Below, piece after piece: positions 56,260 to 64,000 of a DNA stretch of 64,000 nt. The notes beneath the pieces were generated by a model. The model was given only the letters and a program-made list of their open reading frames with translations. It had not been told where the DNA came from and searched no databases. Numbering within the stretch: position 1 is the stretch's first letter; the number at the start of each line of letters is the position of its first letter. The position numbers and the translations under genes were made by a program. Source of the stretch: Stackebrandtia endophytica (GTDB taxonomy: Bacteria; Actinomycetota; Actinomycetes; Mycobacteriales; Micromonosporaceae); assembly GCF_006716355.1 (NCBI RefSeq), contig NZ_VFOW01000001.1:3844001-3908000 (forward strand). Reading direction: 5' to 3'.

Positions 56260-56940
56260 ATGCATTCAAAAAATGATGATGGTGATCAGAAACCTGGCGG
56301 CAAAGCCAGTCGCACCTTCATCGAGGCCGCGAGGCGGCGGCAGATCATCGACGCGGCCATCGAGGTCATCGCCGAGGTCGGGTACGCGAAGCTGTCGTTC
56401 GCCAAGATCGCGCAGCGCGCCAAGATCAGCCCGAGCCTGATCTCGTACCACTTCGACGACAAACGCGACCTGGTCGTCTCATTGGCCGACGACATCAACA
56501 AGCGCCTGGAGCAGGTCCTCACCGCCGCATCCGCAGGTGCGCAGAGCTACCGTGACGTGCTTCGTCGGGTCGTCATGGCCTTCATCCGGTTCGCCGACGA
56601 GCAACGCGCCCACCTGATCGCCCTGAGCCAGATCGCCTCCGGCACCCGCGACGAGGCGGCGACCTCCCGCATCGTCGACTCCAACGGCGCGGTCTCCGGC
56701 TGGGAGGAACTGTTGGCGGAGGGGCAACGCGCCGGTGAGTTCCCCGCCGGCGACATCCGTGCCACCGCGCTGTGCATACACGGCGTCCTGGAGTTCATTC
56801 CCCACGAGCTGTACACCAACCCCGACACCGATGTGGACCGACTGAGCCACGCGATCGCCGACAACATCGAGCGCATGGTCATCGGCGACACGACCCCACC
56901 GACCTCGACGGACGAACCCGGAAAGGTAAGACAGCCATGA
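56260..56940 (+). CDS. TetR-family regulator
   Basis: 226 residues. HTH at about residues 25-67: RRRQIIDAAIEVIAEVGYAK, LSFAKIAQRAKISPSLISYHFDDKRDLV (in pieces), including the YHFxxKxxL signature. A helical ligand domain follows with no recognised sub-family. Overlaps the ABC ATPase gene by four bases (ATGA), so it probably represses its own exporter operon. Confidence 0.9.
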   Translation: MHSKNDDGDQKPGGKASRTFIEAARRRQIIDAAIEVIAEVGYAKLSFAKIAQRAKISPSLISYHFDDKRDLVVSLADDINKRLEQVLTAASAGAQSYRDVLRRVVMAFIRFADEQRAHLIALSQIASGTRDEAATSRIVDSNGAVSGWEELLAEGQRAGEFPAGDIRATALCIHGVLEFIPHELYTNPDTDVDRLSHAIADNIERMVIGDTTPPTSTDEPGKVRQP

Positions 56941-57710
56941 CCACCGATGACATTCCCGCATTCGAACTGGCCGCGTTGACCAAGGACTTCTCCGGCAAAC
57001 TCGCCGCCGACCGGGTCAGCCTCCGCGTCCCCGCCGGATCACTCACCGGTTTGGTCGGACCCAACGGCGCCGGGAAGACCACCTCCCTGGCGATGGCCGT
57101 GGGACTGTTGCGTCCCGACTCCGGCACCTCCTACGTTCAGGGTGTCGACCTGTGGAAGCAGCCCGACCGTGCCAAGGCCGCGCTGGGCGTACTGCCCGAC
57201 GGGCTGGCACTGCCCGAACGCCTCACCGGGGCGGAACTGTTGACCTACTGGGGATTGCTGCGCGGCATGCCCGCCCCCGAGGTCGCCGATCGGACCCGCG
57301 AACTCCTGGCGGTTCTGGAACTCGACGACGCCGAGAGGCGCGGAGTGCTCGTCATCGAGTACTCCACCGGCATGCGTAAGAAGATCGGCCTGGCCACCGC
57401 GTTGCTACACGCACCCCGGGTGCTGGTGCTCGATGAACCCTTCGAGGCGGTCGACCCGGTGTCGGCGCGCGTCCTTCGTCGTATCCTGCGGACCTTCGTG
57501 GTCGGCGGCGGCGCCGTCGTGATCTCCTCCCACGTCATGTCGCTTGTGGAGGACCTGTGCGACCGGGTCGCGATCATCGGCGCCGGAAAGGTGATGGTCG
57601 ACGGCACCCTCGACGAGGTGCGCGGTACGGACTCCCTGGAGAACGTGTTCGTCAACCTGGTGGGCGAGCGCGACGCCGAGGCGGGGGAGCTGTCATGGTT
57701 GGCGACCTGA
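56937..57710 (+). CDS. ABC exporter ATPase
   Basis: 257 residues. Walker A GPNGAGKT (41-48), Q-loop replaced by LPDGLALPE, signature YSTGMRKK instead of LSGGQ, Walker B VLVLDEPFEAVD, H-loop SSHVMSLVEDL. DrrA/CcmA-like subfamily. Partner of the permease whose start lies 16 bases inside this gene. Confidence 0.9.
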   Translation: MTTDDIPAFELAALTKDFSGKLAADRVSLRVPAGSLTGLVGPNGAGKTTSLAMAVGLLRPDSGTSYVQGVDLWKQPDRAKAALGVLPDGLALPERLTGAELLTYWGLLRGMPAPEVADRTRELLAVLELDDAERRGVLVIEYSTGMRKKIGLATALLHAPRVLVLDEPFEAVDPVSARVLRRILRTFVVGGGAVVISSHVMSLVEDLCDRVAIIGAGKVMVDGTLDEVRGTDSLENVFVNLVGERDAEAGELSWLAT

Positions 57711-59392
57711 TCCGACTGAAGTTCACGGTTGCCGGCCACAGTCCATCATGGAAACGTCCGGTCGGGTTGCTACTCGCGATCGCGGCGGTGGCGCTGACCT
57801 GGACTGCATCCTCGTTGGCCGATCCGACCGCGGTCGGTGACGTCCTGTCGTTCGCGATGCTGGTGTGGCTGGTCGGCTGGCTGATCGGGCCGATCCTCAG
57901 TTCCAGCACCGTCGTCCTTCGGCCGGAGTACTTCGCGTTGATGCCGATGAACCGATTCCGCCTGGGCGTGGCCCTGCTGGCGTCGATGTTCGCCGGAGTG
58001 GGCGCGGTCGCGATGGTGCTGGCAGGGTCCACACTGGTCGGCTATGCCATCCGGATCGATGCCTATCAGGCGATCCCGGTCGCGGTCGTCGCCGCCGTCG
58101 CGTTCACCGTCCTGGTGGTGTCGCTGTCGCGCGCGGTATACGCGCTACTGGGATCGGCGATGCGGTCCTGGATCGGGGTCGAACTGGCCGCGATCCAATA
58201 TGGTCTGTTGATCGCGAGCCTCGCCACCGGCTGGCTCATCGTCTCCCCGGTCGTATCGGCCACACCGGTGTTCCTCTCCTCCGGATTCGACGGCACGACC
58301 GCCGGTGACGTGGTGTCCCGGTTGCCGGGCGGGTGGCCGGTCGCCGCCGTCGAGGCGGCCGCGGCGGGGGACTGGGGTGGCGCGCTCGTACGACTCCTCG
58401 GGCTTGTCGTCGTTGCCGTGCTGACCTTCCTGGCGACCGCACGGCTACTGCGGCCACACACCGGCAACAAGACGTTGCAGCGACGTCGGCCGCCGGTGGG
58501 GAGCCGAGTGTTGACCCGTCCTCGGCGGCTGCCCGCCACCCCACTGGGCGCGGTGTTCGGCAAGGAGCTGCGTGCCTGGTGGCGGGATCCCTGGCGTGGC
58601 CTGGAGATCCGCTCCTCGATCTGGTTCGGACTGTTCCTCGCGTTGTTCGCCGTCATCGGCGGCGCCGGAAGCCTCGCCGTGGCGACCGGACTCGGCGTCG
58701 CGGTGATGATCGGACTCGCCGGCGCCAACCTGTACGGCCAGGACGGAACGGCGTTGTGGCAGTTGGTGGTGACTGAGACCGACCGTGCGGTCCGTGCCGA
58801 TGTGCGGGGACGACAGTTGGCCATCCTCATCTACTTCGGTATCCCTGCGCTTCTGCTGTCGGTGATCATGATGGTCGCGACCGGCGAATACGGGTATGTT
58901 CTGCCGGTCTCGGTGGCGCTGGTGGTCCTGCTGGGGGTGGGCAGCGGAGTCTCCGTGCTGATGTCGGTGTTGGCGGCGACCCCGGGGGTGGACCCGCATC
59001 GACGCGTCAACTCCACCGACGCCGGTGAAAACGAGTTCGCCATCCAGATCGCCCTGTTCACGACCCAAATCGTCGCCGCGCCCACATTGGTCGCGGCCGG
59101 ATTCCTCGCATTTCATCCGGCTCCGCCGATCTGGTTGATATGGGGCACACCGGTTCTCGCGGTGATCAACGGAGTCGGTGGTGGCTGGCTGCTCGGACAC
59201 CTTGCGGTGCGCCGCCTGACCGGTGACCTGGCCGAGGTGTTCGGGCTGCTCCGCTATCCGGGTGCGACCCTGGCCAAGCCGCCTCGCGCGCGAAACTGGA
59301 TGGACTCGGTGGTGGGCGAGGCGGAGAAATCGGCCGCCGAGGCGAGGAAGTCCCGAGAGAAGACCGCCGCCAAGCGCCACACGTCGGTGTAG
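57695..59392 (+). CDS. ABC exporter permease
   Basis: 565 residues from ATG 57695. About twelve hydrophobic segments in two groups separated by a basic cytosolic stretch (HTGNKTLQRRRPPVGSRVLTR). The FGKELRAWWRDPWRGLEIRS loop is typical of ABC-2-like exporters. Ends in a basic Ala/Glu/Lys helix (EAEKSAAEARKSREKTAAKR). With the ATPase and TetR gene it forms a drug- or metabolite-responsive export operon; the substrate is unknown. Confidence 0.85.
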   Translation: MVGDLIRLKFTVAGHSPSWKRPVGLLLAIAAVALTWTASSLADPTAVGDVLSFAMLVWLVGWLIGPILSSSTVVLRPEYFALMPMNRFRLGVALLASMFAGVGAVAMVLAGSTLVGYAIRIDAYQAIPVAVVAAVAFTVLVVSLSRAVYALLGSAMRSWIGVELAAIQYGLLIASLATGWLIVSPVVSATPVFLSSGFDGTTAGDVVSRLPGGWPVAAVEAAAAGDWGGALVRLLGLVVVAVLTFLATARLLRPHTGNKTLQRRRPPVGSRVLTRPRRLPATPLGAVFGKELRAWWRDPWRGLEIRSSIWFGLFLALFAVIGGAGSLAVATGLGVAVMIGLAGANLYGQDGTALWQLVVTETDRAVRADVRGRQLAILIYFGIPALLLSVIMMVATGEYGYVLPVSVALVVLLGVGSGVSVLMSVLAATPGVDPHRRVNSTDAGENEFAIQIALFTTQIVAAPTLVAAGFLAFHPAPPIWLIWGTPVLAVINGVGGGWLLGHLAVRRLTGDLAEVFGLLRYPGATLAKPPRARNWMDSVVGEAEKSAAEARKSREKTAAKRHTSV

Positions 59393-59398
59393 AACGTC

Positions 59399-59427
59399 GG
59401 GCGGGGGCATGGCCAATGCCCCCGCCC
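59399..59427. terminator. Bidirectional terminator
   Basis: A perfect 12-bp stem GGGCGGGGGCAT / ATGCCCCCGCCC with loop GGCCA between two convergent genes. No T-tract on either side. Confidence 0.75.
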
Positions 59428-59435
59428 ACCTTGGT

Positions 59436-60509
59436 CTATCCCGCTTGAGCTGCCCTCCAAGGAAACTCGACCTTCTGCTTCAGCGAGTGTCCCCACCCGT
59501 AGTCCCGTGTCTCCCGGTGTACTCGCGCAAGCACGATGCTGGGGGCGATGCCCAGTTCTTTCGCAAGAGTCTTCACAGCGGGTATGTTCCGCCTCCGGGG
59601 CAGTCGGGAAGCGAACTCCGGTGGGATGAGTATGTTCGAGGCGTAAGAGTTCGCCTCCCGTTCTGCTTCATTCTGTTCGCCGTGGATGTACAGCTTCTTG
59701 TCACCGTGAAGCAGAACATGACCCAGTTCGTGGAACAGGGTGAACCACAGCTGATCATCGCTTTTCCACAGGAGTGACAACTGAATGATCGGTCGCCCGT
59801 TCAACCACCGTGTGGCGCCGTGGATACCGAGACCTGGAATGGCAGGGATCAGGCAGACTACGACGCCCGTCTCGCGCAGTTCTGTGATGGCTTCACCAAT
59901 CGCGGCCATCGGTTCACCACAGGTCAACGCCCGTAGTCGTGGAATCAGGGCTTCCAGGCCGCTACGGCTGAAGTTCGGAAGCTCGTTGAGCCCGTCGTGG
60001 TGTCGCTCTGCCAAGGCCAACCACACAGCGAGGGCGGGCACGTCTTCTCGGCCCACTGCGGAACGACGATAGGCGACGCTTCCTTTCTCCCAGGTAGCTT
60101 TGAAAGCGTCCAAGTTGGCTACCCCGAGCAACGTGAGCAGCTGTCTCACCGTTTCGGAGTGGTCTTTCGCCGATGCGGTGATGAAACCCTGCCGGCGTAG
60201 ATATGTGAGCGGAAATTCCTTGGCCTTCTCGTACTGAGCCTCGAGTTCCTCTTCTTCCCGGATTCGGGCAAGGTCATTGCGGTACCCGCTCTCGTATTGG
60301 TTCCAGATACGGGCGGGCACTTGGGTGACTCGTTCCAGCGCGAGCGCGAGCGGATGCGACAGGGGTGCCTTGCCGCTCAAGAGCTCGCTGACGTGCTTGC
60401 GGGTCACGCCTAGTCGACGCGCCAGCTCAGCCGCGTTGATGCCTTCGTCGTCCATCCACTCGGCAATGAAGTCGCCAGTGGCAATGGTGTAGTTCGGGGT
60501 GGTTGCCAT
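59436..60509 (-). CDS. XRE antitoxin with ImmA/IrrE metallopeptidase domain
   Basis: 357 residues. N-terminal HTH (GINAAELARRLGVTRKHVSE, LLSGKAPLSHPLALALERV), a helical middle, then a zinc-peptidase domain with His260-Glu261-Leu-Gly-His264 (TLFHELGHVLLHG) and the downstream EAEREANSYASNILIP motif. HigA-COG2856-type antitoxin encoded 32 bases after its toxin. The HTH represses the operon, while the peptidase may control antitoxin turnover. RBS GGAGG upstream. Confidence 0.85.
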   Translation of the reverse strand: MATTPNYTIATGDFIAEWMDDEGINAAELARRLGVTRKHVSELLSGKAPLSHPLALALERVTQVPARIWNQYESGYRNDLARIREEEELEAQYEKAKEFPLTYLRRQGFITASAKDHSETVRQLLTLLGVANLDAFKATWEKGSVAYRRSAVGREDVPALAVWLALAERHHDGLNELPNFSRSGLEALIPRLRALTCGEPMAAIGEAITELRETGVVVCLIPAIPGLGIHGATRWLNGRPIIQLSLLWKSDDQLWFTLFHELGHVLLHGDKKLYIHGEQNEAEREANSYASNILIPPEFASRLPRRRNIPAVKTLAKELGIAPSIVLARVHRETRDYGWGHSLKQKVEFPWRAAQAG

Positions 60510-60541
60510 GGTTTCCTCCCTTCCGGTCGGGATCGGTGTTG

Positions 60542-60838
60542 TCAGCGGTGGTAATCGACGACCTCGACGATGAGCACGGTGATCGTGTCACCGTCATCAG
60601 GTGCGACGATCAGTCGCCAGTTCGCCGTCAGGCGAGCCGACCACTGGCCGGTTCGGTCGCCACACAGTTCCTCCCATCGGCCGGTGCCGAGCAGGAGGTC
60701 TGGCATTTCGGTGGCATACCGCAGCTCGGCAATACGCAGTTTGAGGGCTTTGGCGACCTGTGCTCCGAGTTTGCGTTGCATGTAGCCCGCGTCGCAGCAG
60801 ATCCGCTCCAGCTCCCGGTTCGCGTAGTCGAGTTGCAT
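60542..60838 (-). CDS. higB: HigB/RelE-fold toxin
   Basis: 98 residues: LGAQVAKALKLRIAELRYAT, LLLGTGRWEELCGDRTGQWS, ARLTANWRLIVAPDDGDTIT, VLIVEVVDYHR. This is the plasmid-maintenance killer pattern with Arg in the R-L-x-x-N-W-R-L strand and a terminal VDYH. Ribosome-dependent mRNA interferase by family. Toxin before antitoxin is the usual HigBA order. Confidence 0.85.
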   Translation of the reverse strand: MQLDYANRELERICCDAGYMQRKLGAQVAKALKLRIAELRYATEMPDLLLGTGRWEELCGDRTGQWSARLTANWRLIVAPDDGDTITVLIVEVVDYHR

Positions 60839-60845
60839 ATCATTA

Positions 60846-60864
60846 TGTTACCTAAATCGTAACA
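60846..60864 (-). promoter_or_regulatory. HigBA operator and leaderless promoter
   Basis: TGTTAC-CTAAATC-GTAACA, a perfect 6-bp inverted repeat. On the minus strand it covers TAACAT (60850-60845), a TANNNT -10 six bases before ATG 60838. Antitoxin binding here would block transcription, the expected autoregulation. Confidence 0.65.
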
Positions 60865-61091
60865 CTACTTTGAGCGGGGCGGAAGTGACGACGCGTTTGC
60901 TCGTAACTTCGTTCAGATTGACCGCTTGAATGCGGATCTCGGGCGGAGTTCGCGGGTTGCCGACAAGGTGATCACGGTCGGATGCATGTCGCGGCCGAGT
61001 GCCCTCGCGGCGACCACGCACTCACTCGGGGCCGGGCAGGCCGGCGTGTTGAACCGGGAACGCCTAGACCTCTGCCCGACTCTATTCTGGA

Positions 61092-61328
61092 ATGGTGCTG
61101 CACGAGCTATGGAACGAGGGCGATGACGGCCAGATGTTCTGTCTCGCCGGACCTGGAGGTGACAGCGCCCGAGCACTGCTGTCGCCGGCAGCCCGACTCG
61201 TATGGACGGTGGAGGCCGACAGTCACGTCGAGGCGATGACCTTGTACTACCGCCACATGGGCTGGGGCGCCTACACCCCGGCCCACCTCGAGGACGACGG
61301 CCGACCCTACGACGTGCCGCGGCCCTAA
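61092..61328 (+). CDS. Small conserved actinobacterial protein
   Basis: 78 residues: MVLHELWNEGDDGQMFCLAG, ALLSPAARLVWTVEADSHVE, AMTLYYRHMGWGAYTPAHLE. I recall many similar short proteins in actinobacteria, none with a known function. TATTCT at 61083-61088 lies seven bases before GTG 61095, so the mRNA may be leaderless with GTG rather than ATG as start. No transmembrane part. Confidence 0.65.
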   Translation: MVLHELWNEGDDGQMFCLAGPGGDSARALLSPAARLVWTVEADSHVEAMTLYYRHMGWGAYTPAHLEDDGRPYDVPRP

Positions 61329-61526
61329 TCGCGTTGCGGCCCAATGTATCCGTGTCAGCTGTTCGGGCTGATCTCCAACTCTCCAGCCGGGTATTTCAGT
61401 GGCCGATCAGCTGTGGGTGTCGAACGCTACACACTGCTACGGTTTGATTATCGCTACTGAAACCCAACGGGGACAACGGGTTCCGGGGCATGGATGTCCA
61501 ATATGTCATGAAGCGGAGGTCGTTCC

Positions 61527-62369
61527 GTGGCCATACGACGGCGTCGAGGTTTGGGGCTGGCTGCCGCGTTGGTGATCGCCGTCGGGGCGGTGGCGGGTTG
61601 TTCGGGGGAGGACGAGGACCGCGGTGATTCTTCGCCGGAGAGCGGTTCACCTGTGGCGACGTGCTTCGAGCGGTTGGATGACGGCGGCGATCTGGAGGTG
61701 ACCGATTCGGGGTTCACCGTGCTCAACCCGGATGACCCGGATGGCAATTATTGGGTCACGGCCGCAGTCGAGGTCACCAATACCAGTGCCACCGAGACCA
61801 TGATGGTCGCCGACCTGACGATGCGGCTGTTGGATTCCGAGGGTGTCAAGCTTCCGGGCGAGAGTCCCGAGGAGGAGACCGAGGTGGCCGCAGGCCGCCT
61901 GAAGTTCATCGAGCCTGGCGGATCGGCCTATTTCGGAGAGATTCTCAGGACCTCGAAGTCCCATCCCCCCGACAGCGTGGAAGTGACGATCGAGCCGTCG
62001 TACTGGCGGGCGGAGTCCGAGGTGACCTACCCGGAACGGTTGGTCGGTTCCGATGTGACCGTCCTCGATGAGGGTGATGACGAACCAATTCTCGAGTTCA
62101 CCGTGGCCAGCGAGGCTGAGCACGAGGTCACGTGGTCTCAGGTCATATTCCGTGACGACGAGGGCGACCTCGTCGGCGGTGGTCGCATGCTGGGCGATCC
62201 ACTACTCATCGAACCCGGCTCCCACGAATACCGGATCGACCAACTGCTGCGATATGTCATGCCACCCAACGCCGACCGGGACTCCATCGAGATCCATCTC
62301 GACAACGTTCCACCATGGCGAGAGGTCGAGCCCGCCTGTCTCGGAGTCGGCGAGTTGGCCGAATGGTGA
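61527..62369 (+). CDS. Secreted lipoprotein with DUF4352-like fold
   Basis: 280 residues from GTG 61527 (GGAGG upstream). Arg-rich n-region, hydrophobic helix and lipobox AVAGC (Cys25), then an acidic linker. Beta-rich domain: VTAAVEVTNTSATETMMVAD, then a second similar block ILEFTVASEAEHEVTWSQVI. Resembles telokin/DUF4352-like extracellular Ig folds; ligand unknown. Confidence 0.65.
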   Translation: MAIRRRRGLGLAAALVIAVGAVAGCSGEDEDRGDSSPESGSPVATCFERLDDGGDLEVTDSGFTVLNPDDPDGNYWVTAAVEVTNTSATETMMVADLTMRLLDSEGVKLPGESPEEETEVAAGRLKFIEPGGSAYFGEILRTSKSHPPDSVEVTIEPSYWRAESEVTYPERLVGSDVTVLDEGDDEPILEFTVASEAEHEVTWSQVIFRDDEGDLVGGGRMLGDPLLIEPGSHEYRIDQLLRYVMPPNADRDSIEIHLDNVPPWREVEPACLGVGELAEW

Positions 62370-62502
62370 CGGACTCACCGCAGGTTAGGGTAGGCGCTGA
62401 CCTCGGCTATGTCGGCGGGGGCGGGGTAGAAGTCCCCTGCGCTGGGCACTCGACACTCGTCGATCGTGTGGAATCAGGCCGCATCACCTCTCACCATGAG
62501 AT

Positions 62503-64000
62503 CTAAGAACCATCGGGCGTCCATCGGCGTTGGTGATGGTTGCTGAGTATTACTGCCCACGTTGACATCGCGACGGCGATGACTGTGGTGGTCACCAGGC
62601 AGCCGGTGATGAGTGTCGGGGTTATGAGACTGGCTCCGATGGTGTTGATGGGTTGTGCGATCCAGGTTCCCAGCAGTGTGGCTACGATTCCGGTGACCGT
62701 GAGTGGGACTCCTACCAGCCAGGTTGCGGTGGTGAGGTTGGTTCGGTGGTTGTCGGTCAGCGCCGATAGGAGTGCGAGGGCCCTGCCTCGCCGGTGGTGT
62801 TCGGCCGTCGCGGACAGGCCGGCGGCGATGAGGAGCACTGTGATGGCGATGGCGCCGTAGAGGGTGCTCCATCGTGCTTGTTCCAGGTTGGGGATGCCTC
62901 CGGTCAGCCATGCGGTGCCGGGTATCTGAATCTGTGCGATGTGGCCGGTGGTGCGGTATGAGAGTTCTTTGAGCGCGGGGATGTCGATGGCGGCGTCATC
63001 CCGATCGACCAGCAGCAGGATCGGGTCGTTCTCACCGGTCAGGCTGTCACCGAGGACGGGGCCAGGAACGATGTCGACGTCCAAGGCGGGGCCGAATGTC
63101 CATGCCAGAGCGACATCTAGGCGAGAATCTGGTGTCGTTGGTGCTTGTGAGGCGGAATCGGTTGGGCAGTTGATTCCAATGGTCGGTAGGTCGTCGCAGG
63201 TGCCGGTGAGTTGAACCTTGGCGCTACCGTCGCCGCCGCGTTCGGCCGACAGGGTGAACACTGAGACACCGGTGGGGAGTCGTCTCAACAATCCGTCGGC
63301 GTCGTCGGGGCGAATATGACTCGACGGGTCGAAGACGACCATGCCCGGGCCGGTCTGTTCCACGACCGTGGACGCTTGTCGCGCTTGATGTCCGAAGATG
63401 CCCTGCCAGGCGACCACCTGCAGCAGTAGCAGAATCGCAGTGGCGACGGCGGCGACCATGCGTGCCATCGGACGTGGGTGGGCAGACAACAGACGCCCCG
63501 CCACGAGTTGCCCGGCACGCCCGCCTGCACGGCCGTTGTGAGCGATCCACTTTCCCACCCATGCCAGGAACATGGCGATCGCCGCGGGCAGAGTGACCAC
63601 GACCCCGGCGGTCCCGATCCAGGATGCCAGGGTGAACCAGACCGAAGTATCGGGAAACCGGCCGGGACCCCATACCGCGATCAGCACCATGACCGGGCAC
63701 AGCGCGGCCCACAGCCTCATGGAGTCCCGCTTTTCCTTGGGTATCGGCCGTGTGCTGTTCAACGCGGCTGATGCCCTGAAACTCAATAGCGCCGCAATGA
63801 AGATCGCAGCGGCCACCACCCCGACCGGAGCCAGGATCAGTGGCCACACCGCGCCACGCATGTCTTCGGCGGAGAGCACATAATCGACTCCGGGAAGTCG
63901 CACCTGATGCGACAACAGCCATGCGGACACACCCATCGCGGCGACGACACCAATCGCCGAGGGAACGAGCATCTCTCCGATGACGACCCGCAACCGATCC
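62503..64000 (-). CDS. FtsX-type ABC permease, C-terminal part
   Basis: About 499 codons visible; the gene runs past the window end (frame continues beyond the TTG at 63993). Repeated membrane helices with FtsX/MacB features: LILAPVGVVAAAIFIAALLS, ASWIGTAGVVVTLPAAIAMF, a large extracellular domain (TLSAERGGDGSAKVQL, CDDLPTIGINCPTD), then LYGAIAITVLLIAAGLSATA and two last helices. Probably works with an ATPase encoded upstream on this strand, outside the window. Confidence 0.75.
   Translation of the reverse strand, partial: DRLRVVIGEMLVPSAIGVVAAMGVSAWLLSHQVRLPGVDYVLSAEDMRGAVWPLILAPVGVVAAAIFIAALLSFRASAALNSTRPIPKEKRDSMRLWAALCPVMVLIAVWGPGRFPDTSVWFTLASWIGTAGVVVTLPAAIAMFLAWVGKWIAHNGRAGGRAGQLVAGRLLSAHPRPMARMVAAVATAILLLLQVVAWQGIFGHQARQASTVVEQTGPGMVVFDPSSHIRPDDADGLLRRLPTGVSVFTLSAERGGDGSAKVQLTGTCDDLPTIGINCPTDSASQAPTTPDSRLDVALAWTFGPALDVDIVPGPVLGDSLTGENDPILLLVDRDDAAIDIPALKELSYRTTGHIAQIQIPGTAWLTGGIPNLEQARWSTLYGAIAITVLLIAAGLSATAEHHRRGRALALLSALTDNHRTNLTTATWLVGVPLTVTGIVATLLGTWIAQPINTIGASLITPTLITGCLVTTTVIAVAMSTWAVILSNHHQRRWTPDGS

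Overview
The window looks like chromosomal DNA of a GC-rich actinomycete. The order rpoB-rpoC / rpsL-rpsG-fusA-tuf / S10 operon / spc operon / secY-adk-map / infA-rpmJ-rpsM-rpsK-rpsD-rpoA-rplQ-truA, the TTG start of rpoB, the zinc-type S14 and S4, TANNNT-type leaderless promoters and DUF1707 proteins all point to Actinomycetota. RpoB sequence and gene layout suggest the Micromonospora/Glycomyces side; that is recall-based inference, no search was run. || Layout: 1-3336 holds the end of a GH114-type glycosidase, an RHH/Doc toxin-antitoxin pair and an Hsp70-like ATPase fused to a membrane domain. 3523-11199 is rpoB-rpoC with its promoter, a tiny open frame filling the intercistronic gap exactly, and a strong terminator. 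11200-13137 holds an HTH pseudogene framed by two copies of the same palindrome, then two small membrane proteins. 13344-32034 is the ribosomal block: str operon, S10 operon, spc operon, secY-adk-map. Several of its spacers carry strong stem-loops, and a 696-bp spacer with triplicated terminator-like hairpins lies before secY. || 32035-49321 is about 17 kb of accessory genes between map and infA, which are usually close neighbours. It opens with a putative muropeptide salvage cluster: an RpiR/MurR-like repressor, an oligopeptide-type ABC importer (binding protein, two permeases, fused ATPase), AnmK and an AmiE-like serine hydrolase. Next come four DUF1707 membrane proteins (three behind a near-identical leaderless promoter), PnuC with an antisense CxxC-motif gene in its tail, a methyltransferase, and three LppX/LolA-like lipoproteins with recently homogenised 5' ends. 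49322-53942 returns to infA through truA. || 53955-64000 is accessory again: a three-gene minus-strand set resembling type VII secretion substrates, a TetR regulator with an ABC exporter, a HigB-like toxin with an XRE/ImmA antitoxin behind a perfect palindrome, a small conserved protein, a lipoprotein and a truncated FtsX-type permease. || A motif of the form GACACG-CCCG-N4-CGGGG occurs upstream of rpsL, rpsJ and infA, linking three translation-apparatus transcription units. No rRNA, tRNA, CRISPR array, intact insertion sequence or replication origin was seen.
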